From assembly GCA_030039975.1 (NCBI GenBank), contig JASHUO010000674.1, forward strand, positions 1 to 5,799: DNA of 5,799 bases. The letters are read 5' to 3'. Shown piece by piece: positions 1 through 4,303 of the stretch. Below the pieces are notes generated by a model. It saw only the letters and a list, made by a program, of their open reading frames with translations. It ran no database searches and was not told where the DNA came from. The stretch is from Alphaproteobacteria bacterium. GTDB taxonomy: Bacteria; Pseudomonadota; Alphaproteobacteria; ATCC43930; CGMCC-115725. Position numbers and translations under genes: made by a program. How positions within the stretch are numbered: the stretch's first letter is position 1; each line of letters begins with the position of its first letter.

Positions 1-424
1 TGCCCGAGCTGCGGCCAAAGGGGTGAGCCGGGCCGGTCAAGACGGGATCGCAGGCATAACGTTGCAAGCGGCCGATCCGGACGGGTTTCCCCTCCTGCGC
101 CGTGCGAACGCAAGCCTGCTCGCACAGGATCTCGGTCGGGCATACCCGTGCACAAGTGCCGCCGAAGATGTTGGCTTCGAGGATCTTGAGCCCGGCGCCC
201 TCGACATTGTCGGCGGCGATCCGCTTGATGAAACCGGGAATGTCGATGCCGGTGGGGCAGGCTTCGATACAGGGCGCGTCATAGCAGAAATGGCAGCGAT
301 CGGCCTCGATCAGCGCCGCATTGCGGTCGAGCGGCGGGTGGATATCCGCGAAATTGTCGCGATAGGCTTCGGGCGGCAGCCGCTGCGCCGCGATGTCCGC
401 CGCCATCGCCTGCTTCTTCGCCAT
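1..424 (-). CDS. preT: Dihydropyrimidine dehydrogenase (NAD) subunit PreT, N-terminal part (3' end outside window)
   Basis: The 141 visible codons form the N-terminal iron-sulfur domain of PreT, the glutamate-synthase-small-chain-like subunit. With PreA it reduces uracil or thymine to the dihydropyrimidine in the cytoplasm, the first step of reductive pyrimidine catabolism. Two cysteine groups are visible: C44, C47, C52, C56 (RCHFCYDAPCIEACP) and C91, C95, C101, C105 (CARVCPTEILCEQAC), followed by IGRLQRYA. Aligned by memory to mammalian dihydropyrimidine dehydrogenase, the ligand cysteines and the unusual glutamine ligand (here Q121) fall at a constant offset with no gap. The start at 424 is preferred because the protein then begins MAKKQAMAADIAAQRLPPEAY, as in relatives, with GGGGA upstream; ATG at 406 is an alternative. 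The FAD and NAD(P)H domains lie beyond the left edge, where preA would be expected. It is divergent from rutR. Related glutamate synthase beta subunits share the fold, but the DAPC and RLQRYA wording favours PreT. Confidence 0.88.
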   Translation of the reverse strand, partial: MAKKQAMAADIAAQRLPPEAYRDNFADIHPPLDRNAALIEADRCHFCYDAPCIEACPTGIDIPGFIKRIAADNVEGAGLKILEANIFGGTCARVCPTEILCEQACVRTAQEGKPVRIGRLQRYACDPVLTGPAHPFGRSSG

Positions 425-484
425 AATATGCCGTCCCCAGGCGCCGGCCGAGCCGCCGTCGCCTTCGCCAACTCTATTAGGAAG

Positions 485-500
485 TTGACCGATTGTTCAA
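485..500. promoter_or_regulatory. RutR-box-like operator between preT and rutR
   Basis: The site reads TTGACCGATTGTTCAA. The RutR box known from E. coli is TTGACCAnnTGGTCAA, so 12 of the 14 defined positions match and the two mismatches sit symmetrically beside the spacer. It lies 60 bp before the preT start and 43 bp before the chosen rutR start, which suits repression of preT and autoregulation of rutR. On the minus strand the right half gives TTGAAC (500-495), which could serve as a -35 for preT, with a weak AT-rich -10 (TAATAG or AATAGA) near 479-473. No good -10 follows on the plus strand. Binding is inferred from the match and from the adjacent RutR-like gene. Confidence 0.75.
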
Positions 501-507
501 GCTTGAA
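496..507. repeat. Perfect 12-bp palindrome overlapping the RutR box
   Basis: TTCAAGCTTGAA is a perfect inverted repeat that shares its first five bases with the right half of the RutR-like box. It could be a second or degenerate regulator half-site array, or chance. It lacks the GACC/GGTC core of a RutR site. Confidence 0.35.
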
Positions 508-543
508 GGAAGATCGGGCAGGAGCGCGGCCGGGAAGAGCAGC

Positions 544-1230
544 ATGGCGCATGGGGATGTGAGAAGCCTGCCGGCACGCCGGGCGGCGAATGGCAAGGGC
601 CGGCCCGCGAATGGCCGCGCCGCTGTGCGCGAGCGCAACGAGGCGAAGATTTTGAAGGCCGCCGAGGCGGTCTTCGCCCGCAAAGGCTTCAGCGGCGCCA
701 GCACCGCCGAAATCGCGCGCAAGGCCAAGGTACCCAAGCCCAATCTGCACTACTATTTTCGCACCAAGCGGCTGCTCTATGCCGCGGTGTTGGAGCGCAT
801 TCTCGAGATCTGGCTCGATGCTCTCGACGAGATCAGGCCCGAAGCCGAGCCGGCCGATGCACTCGCTCGATACGTGGCGCGCAAGCTCGAAAGCTCACGC
901 ACCCTGCCGGAGCCGTCGCGGCTCTGGGCGATGGAGCTGATCGGCGGCGCGCGTCACGTGCAACCCTTCCTCAAGGGGCGGCTGAGGCGACTGGTGCAGC
1001 AGAAAAGCGAGGTGATCCGCGGTTGGATCGCGGCGGGAAAGATCGACGAGATCGACCCCGCGCATCTCCTGTTCGGGCTCTGGGCGCTGACGCAGACCTA
1101 TGCCGATTTCGCAGCGCAGATCGCGGCCGTGCTCGGCAAGGACCGGCTCGACGATGCGGTCTTCGCCGCGGCGACCCGAACGGCGACGCAGCTCGTGCTG
1201 CGGGGCGTCGCCGTCAGATCGGGTCGCTAG
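544..1230 (+). CDS. rutR: TetR-family transcriptional regulator, RutR-like (pyrimidine catabolism)
   Basis: This 228-residue protein is a TetR-type repressor very like E. coli RutR (212 aa), which binds uracil or thymine and releases DNA. A helix-turn-helix domain spans about residues 32-80 (KILKAAEAVFARKGF, then STAEIARKAKVPKPNLHYYF). The C-terminal ligand domain has RutR-family wording: KLESSRTLPEPSRLWAMELIGGA at 114-136 and GWIAAGKIDEIDPAHLLFGLW at 160-180, then TQTYADFA at 183-190. About 30 basic, alanine-rich residues precede the HTH. The frame is also open from a TTG at 493, but that codon lies inside the operator. ATG at 544, preceded by GGGAAGAG (532-539), gives a family-like length and is preferred. 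The gene is divergent from preT, with a RutR-box-like site between them, so control of preT and of itself is expected. It ends 3 bp from the convergent aminotransferase stop. Family placement is firm; the exact effector is inferred. Confidence 0.88.
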   Translation: MAHGDVRSLPARRAANGKGRPANGRAAVRERNEAKILKAAEAVFARKGFSGASTAEIARKAKVPKPNLHYYFRTKRLLYAAVLERILEIWLDALDEIRPEAEPADALARYVARKLESSRTLPEPSRLWAMELIGGARHVQPFLKGRLRRLVQQKSEVIRGWIAAGKIDEIDPAHLLFGLWALTQTYADFAAQIAAVLGKDRLDDAVFAAATRTATQLVLRGVAVRSGR

Positions 1231-1233
1231 GGC

Positions 1234-2589
1234 CTAGCCCGCCGCTTTCAGCACCTCGGCAAGCTTGCCGAAGATCTCGTCGATCTCGCGCTTGCCGATG
1301 GTGAGCGGCGGCGACAACGCGATGATGTCGCCGGTGGTGCGGATGAGAAGCCCCTTCTCATAGGCGGCGAGGAACGCATCGAAGGCGCGCTTCGCCGGCT
1401 GGCCGGGGATCGGCTCGAGCTCGATCGCGGCGATGAGGCCGAGATTGCGGATGTCGATGACATGCGGCACGCCTTTCAGCCCGTGCACCCGCTCTTCCCA
1501 ATAGGGCGCGAGCGTCCGCACCTTCTCGAAGAGGCCTTCCTCGGCATAGACCTCGAGCGCCGCGAGTCCGGCGGCGCAAGCCAGGGGATGGCCCGAATAG
1601 GTGTAGCCGTGGAAGAGCTCGATCGCGTAATCGGGCCCGGTCATGAAGGTGTCGTAGATGCCCTTGCGCGCGATCACCGCGCCCATCGGCACTGCCCCTG
1701 AGGTCAGCCCCTTGGCGGTGGTGACGAGGTCGGGCATGACGCCGAAATAGTCGACGGCGAAATTCGTGCCGAGCCGGCCGAAGCCGGTGATGACCTCATC
1801 GAAGATGAGCAGAATGCCGTGCTTGGTGCAGATCTCGCGCAGCCGCTCGAGATAGCCCTTGGGCGGCACCAGCACGCCGGTCGAGCAGGCGACAGGCTCG
1901 ACGATGACTGCGGCGATGGTCGAGGCGTCGTGCAGCGCGATGATGCGCTCGAGCTCGTCGGCGAGATGCGCGCCCCATTCGGGCTGGCCGCGCGAGAACC
2001 CCTGCTTCGCGCGATCATACGTGTGCGGCAGATGGTCGACGCCGGACAGCAACGGGCCGAAGAATTTGCGGTTGGTGGCGATGCCGCCCACCGACATGCC
2101 GCCGAAGCCGACGCCGTGATAGCCGCGCTCGCGGCCGATGAGGCGGGTGCGCGTGCCTTCACCGCGCAGGCGCTGATAGGCGATGGCGATCTTGAGCGCG
2201 GTGTCGACCGCCTCGGAGCCGGAATTGGTAAAGAAGACGTGATCGAGATCGCCGGGCGCCAGCGCCGCGACGCGCGCCGCGAGCTCGAAGGCCTTGGGAT
2301 GGCCCATCTGGAAGGCCGGCGCATAGTCCATCTCGGCGGCCTGTGCCTGGATCGCCGCGACGATCTTGGGATGGGCATGGCCGGCGTTGCAGCACCAGAG
2401 CCCCGCTGTGCCATCGAGCACCGCCCGGCCATCGGCGCTGGTATAGTGAAGGCCCTTGGCGCCGACGAGCAGCCGTGGCTGCGCCTTGAACTGCCGGTTG
2501 GCGGTGAACGGCATCCAGTAGGGCTGGAGATTGTTGGGCGTGCGCGCGGTGGCGGCGCGGGCGGCAGGCTCGGCGGTAACGGCGGGCAT
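1234..2589 (-). CDS. Omega-amino acid (beta-alanine)--pyruvate aminotransferase, class III PLP enzyme
   Basis: This complete 451-residue fold-type I, class III aminotransferase moves the amino group of beta-alanine or other omega-amino acids to pyruvate, giving malonate semialdehyde and alanine. Its wording follows the Pseudomonas omega-amino acid:pyruvate transaminase closely: YWMPFTANRQFKAQPRLL (24-41), DGTAGLWCCNAGHAHPK (59-75), MDYAPAFQMGHP (87-98). The cofactor-phosphate loop TNSGSEAVDTALK is at 121-133, YHGVGFGG at 157-164, FDEVITGFGR with the PLP-contacting D264 at 263-272, and the Schiff-base lysine is K293 in TTAKGLTSG. R417 in RTTGD is the likely carboxylate-binding 'flipping' arginine. 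The start at 2589 has a perfect GGAGG (2602-2598) 8 nt upstream; the open frame further upstream overlaps marR and is not coding. Beta-alanine comes from uracil degradation, linking it to preT/rutR. Divergence from marR suggests MarR control. Diamines or other amines are possible alternative substrates. Confidence 0.92.
   Translation of the reverse strand: MPAVTAEPAARAATARTPNNLQPYWMPFTANRQFKAQPRLLVGAKGLHYTSADGRAVLDGTAGLWCCNAGHAHPKIVAAIQAQAAEMDYAPAFQMGHPKAFELAARVAALAPGDLDHVFFTNSGSEAVDTALKIAIAYQRLRGEGTRTRLIGRERGYHGVGFGGMSVGGIATNRKFFGPLLSGVDHLPHTYDRAKQGFSRGQPEWGAHLADELERIIALHDASTIAAVIVEPVACSTGVLVPPKGYLERLREICTKHGILLIFDEVITGFGRLGTNFAVDYFGVMPDLVTTAKGLTSGAVPMGAVIARKGIYDTFMTGPDYAIELFHGYTYSGHPLACAAGLAALEVYAEEGLFEKVRTLAPYWEERVHGLKGVPHVIDIRNLGLIAAIELEPIPGQPAKRAFDAFLAAYEKGLLIRTTGDIIALSPPLTIGKREIDEIFGKLAEVLKAAG
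1256..1271. repeat. Perfect 16-bp palindrome inside the aminotransferase 3' end
   Basis: TCGGCAAGCTTGCCGA is a perfect inverted repeat covering codons near the C-terminus of the aminotransferase, 26 bp past the rutR stop. As RNA it could fold into a 6-bp stem with an AGCT loop. No T-run follows on either strand, so it is not a classical intrinsic terminator. The convergent 3-bp junction contains no better candidate, so a role in ending rutR transcription is possible but unproven. Confidence 0.3.
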
Positions 2590-2597
2590 TGGGAGAT

Positions 2598-2602
2598 CCT
2601 CC
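2598..2602 (-). promoter_or_regulatory. Shine-Dalgarno site fixing the aminotransferase start
   Basis: The minus strand reads GGAGG here, 8 nt before the ATG at 2589-2587. This decides the start against the 194-codon upstream extension that stays open to 3171 across the marR gene. Confidence 0.85.
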
Positions 2603-2669
2603 GGGGTTTCCTGCCATCTTCCGCACCCCCGCGCTTTGCGCAAGGCTGGCTTCCGGAAATAGTCTGGCT

Positions 2670-2691
2670 TATTATAAGCACGCTTATTATA
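2670..2691. promoter_or_regulatory. Inverted repeat, likely MarR operator in the aminotransferase/marR divergent promoter
   Basis: This 22-bp imperfect palindrome has half-sites TATTATAAGC and GCTTATTATA around a central AC, with 18 of 22 positions symmetric. The 10-mer GCTTATTATA also occurs as a direct repeat at 2667-2676 and 2682-2691. The region is strikingly AT-rich within high-GC DNA. MarR-family proteins usually bind AT-rich inverted repeats of about this length at their own divergent promoters, so this is the probable operator. It overlaps the candidate -10 elements in both directions, which would allow repression of both genes. Binding is inferred from position and symmetry. Confidence 0.65.
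2671..2691 (-). promoter_or_regulatory. Candidate -10 elements for the aminotransferase promoter
   Basis: A perfect TATAAT occurs twice on the minus strand, at 2691-2686 and 2676-2671. Neither has a recognisable -35 at 16-18 bp. Use of either would give an aminotransferase leader of roughly 75-95 nt. These are the only consensus -10 sequences in the gap. Confidence 0.45.
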
Positions 2692-2693
2692 TA
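2685..2693 (+). promoter_or_regulatory. Candidate -10 region for marR, possibly giving a leaderless transcript
   Basis: TATTAT (2685-2690) and the overlapping TATATA (2688-2693) are the best plus-strand -10 candidates. Transcription about 7 bp downstream would begin at roughly 2697-2701, at or just before the marR ATG. No Shine-Dalgarno sequence precedes that ATG (the preceding bases are CCGGCCC). No good -35 is seen. Confidence 0.35.
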
Positions 2694-2700
2694 CCGGCCC

Positions 2701-3198
2701 ATGACTCAACCGACTCTCGATCGCAGCTTCGGCTTCCTGTTGCACGACATCGCGCGGCTGATGCGCAAGCGCTATGAGCAGCGCGCCCGGCCGCTCGGCC
2801 TCACCCGCGCGCAATGGCAGGTCCTCGCCCATTTGCAGCGGCACGAAGGCATCAACCAATCGGGCCTCGCCGAACTGCTCGAGCTCGAGCCAATCACGGT
2901 GGGCCGCCTCATCGACCGCATGCAGGAGGCGGAGCTGGTGGAGCGCCGCGCCGATCCTGCCGATCGCCGCGCGCATCGGCTGTTCCTGACGGAGCGCGCG
3001 CGTCCGTTGGTCGATCGCTGCCGCACGCTCGCCGACACTGTCTATGACGAGGCCTTCGCCGGCATCGCCGGTGGCGCGCGCGAACACATCATCGATGTGC
3101 TGGTGCGCGTTCGCGGCAACCTGTCCGACCGGCGCAGCGATGAGGGAAGCAAGCCCGTCGCCACAATGCAACGCGAACCCGTGGAGACCGCTCTATGA
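2701..3198 (+). CDS. MarR-family transcriptional regulator, first gene of an efflux operon
   Basis: This 165-residue winged-helix protein is a typical MarR-family size. The N-terminal helix (RSFGFLLHDIARLMRKRYEQRARPLGLTRAQW, residues 8-39) begins the dimer domain. The DNA-binding domain follows: VLAHLQRHEGINQSGLAELLELEPITVGRLIDRMQEAELVERR (41-83), with the recognition helix near 64-75. The wing ADPADRRAHRLFLTERA (84-100) carries the conserved D..DRR pattern. MarR proteins are usually dimeric repressors released by small lipophilic or phenolic ligands; the ligand here cannot be told. ATG at 2701 is chosen because the frame further upstream runs antisense through the aminotransferase. Its stop overlaps the next start by 4 bp (ATGA, 3195-3198), so it is co-transcribed with the efflux genes. 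Autorepression, and repression of the divergent aminotransferase through the palindrome at 2670-2691, is inferred. The last 20 or so residues look disordered. Confidence 0.92.
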   Translation: MTQPTLDRSFGFLLHDIARLMRKRYEQRARPLGLTRAQWQVLAHLQRHEGINQSGLAELLELEPITVGRLIDRMQEAELVERRADPADRRAHRLFLTERARPLVDRCRTLADTVYDEAFAGIAGGAREHIIDVLVRVRGNLSDRRSDEGSKPVATMQREPVETAL

Positions 3199-4295
3199 GT
3201 TCGACGACCTCCGATCGCGTTCGCGAGCGCGCGACTGGGCGCCAGCGCCGCTGGAGTCGTGCGCGCTTGTTGCGCCTCGTGCTGATGTTCGCGCTGCCCC
3301 TCGTCATCGCCCTTGCCGGTGGCTGGTGGTATGTGACCTCCGGCCGCTACGTCTCGACCGACGACGCTTATGTCCAAGCCGACACGGTCGCGGTGAGCAG
3401 CGACGTTTCCGGTCGCGTCGTCGCGGTCGAAGTGCACGACAACGACTACGTCAAAGCGGGGCAGGTCCTGATCCGGCTTGACGACCGGCCTTACCGCGCC
3501 GCGGTCGAGCACGCAGCGGCGCAGCTTGCCAACGCCAGGCTGCAAGTCGAGGGGATGCGCGCCACCTACCGCCAGCGTCTTGCCGATCTCGCGGCGGCGC
3601 AGGACACGCTCAAATATCAGCAGAGCGAATACGAGCGCCAGCAGCATCTGCTGGAGACGCATGTCACCTCGCAATCGAGCTATGATCAGGCGCGCAACCG
3701 CTACGTCACCGCCCGCCAACAGGTGGAGAGCGTAGAGGCGCAGATCGCCAACATCCTGGCGAGCCTCGGCGGCAATCCCGACATTCCGACCGATCAGCAT
3801 CCGCTGGTCGAGGAACGGCAGGCGCAACTCGATCAGGCGCAGCTCAATCTCGGCTATACCGTGATCCGCGCGCCGGCCAACGGCATCGTCACCAATGTCA
3901 ACAAGCTTCCGGCCGGCAACTATCTCACCTCCTCGACGCCCGCCTTCTCGCTGGTCGAGACCGACCACCCCTGGATCGAGGCGAATTTCAAGGAGACCGA
4001 GCTCACCCATATGAAGCCGGGTGACGAGGCGACGATCTCGGTCGATGCCTATCCCGACGCTGCCTTCAAGGCGCGCGTCACCAGCCTCAGCCCGGGCACC
4101 GGCTCGCAATTCTCCGTACTGCCGCCGCAGAACGCCACCGGCAACTGGGTCAAGGTGGTTCAGCGCCTGCCGGTGCGGCTGGCCGTCGAGAACCCGGATC
4201 CGGCGCAGCCGCTGCGCGCCGGCATGAGCGCCTATGTCGATGTCGACACGCGCCACGAGACGCCGCTGGCGCGGTTCATCGCCTCGATCTTCTGA
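3195..4295 (+). CDS. EmrA/HlyD-type membrane fusion (periplasmic adaptor) protein
   Basis: This complete 366-residue protein is the periplasmic adaptor that links an inner-membrane MFS efflux permease to an outer-membrane channel. A basic cytoplasmic tail (1-24) is followed by one membrane helix (about 25-47, LLRLVLMFALPLVIALAGGW), with no cleavable signal or lipobox. The first lipoyl half-motif is STDDAYVQADTVAVSSDVSG (54-73), running on to about 97. A long alpha-hairpin with coiled-coil character spans roughly 100-215. The second lipoyl half is YTVIRAPANGIVTNV (221-235). A beta-barrel follows, with the EmrA-type segment LSPGTGSQFSVLPPQNATGNWVKVVQRLPVRL (298-329) and RAGMSAYVDVDT (341-352). 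TGGAG at 3182-3186 lies 8 nt before the ATG, and the start overlaps the marR stop (ATGA), suggesting translational coupling. The DHA2 permease follows after 8 bp. The family is sure; the exported substrate is unknown. Confidence 0.93.
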   Translation: MSSTTSDRVRERATGRQRRWSRARLLRLVLMFALPLVIALAGGWWYVTSGRYVSTDDAYVQADTVAVSSDVSGRVVAVEVHDNDYVKAGQVLIRLDDRPYRAAVEHAAAQLANARLQVEGMRATYRQRLADLAAAQDTLKYQQSEYERQQHLLETHVTSQSSYDQARNRYVTARQQVESVEAQIANILASLGGNPDIPTDQHPLVEERQAQLDQAQLNLGYTVIRAPANGIVTNVNKLPAGNYLTSSTPAFSLVETDHPWIEANFKETELTHMKPGDEATISVDAYPDAAFKARVTSLSPGTGSQFSVLPPQNATGNWVKVVQRLPVRLAVENPDPAQPLRAGMSAYVDVDTRHETPLARFIASIF

Positions 4296-4303
4296 GGGGC
4301 GCG

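Noticed and set aside
493..543. TTG at 493 as an earlier rutR start (17 more residues)
   Set aside because: It lies inside the RutR-like operator and would give an unusually long tail; ATG at 544 has a purine-rich site just upstream.
23..562. A 179-codon plus-strand open frame at the left end
   Set aside because: It is antisense to the preT iron-sulfur domain, whose cysteine motifs are unmistakable, and it has no domain of its own.
2591..2630. Possible leader hairpins before the aminotransferase: a GGAG/CTCC pair over the Shine-Dalgarno site and a GGGGT/ACCCC pair around it
   Set aside because: The stems are only 4-5 bp, and no known riboswitch or attenuator pattern is recognisable; this is expected by chance in GC-rich DNA.
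2636..2658. Short palindromes TTGCGCAA (2636-2643) and TTCCGGAA (2651-2658) in the aminotransferase leader
   Set aside because: Each is only 8 bp and they are unrelated to each other or to the stronger 22-bp repeat, so I do not call them operators.
1819..2700. Upstream in-frame extension of marR to a 459-residue protein
   Set aside because: It lies antisense to the aminotransferase and shows no domain. The MarR fold begins directly after the ATG at 2701.
2877..2890. 14-bp palindrome GCTCGAGCTCGAGC inside marR
   Set aside because: It arises from alternating CTC and GAG codons (Leu-Glu-Leu-Glu) in high-GC coding sequence, so symmetry is likely incidental.
2590..3171. Upstream in-frame extension of the aminotransferase to a 645-residue protein
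   Set aside because: It runs antisense through marR. A perfect Shine-Dalgarno site and family-like N-terminus support the start at 2589.
3042..4256. A 404-codon minus-strand open frame opposite the end of marR and the adaptor gene
   Set aside because: It is antisense to a clear EmrA-type protein. Its translation is rich in D, R, G and V with no recognisable domain, as expected from the stop-poor antisense frame of high-GC genes.
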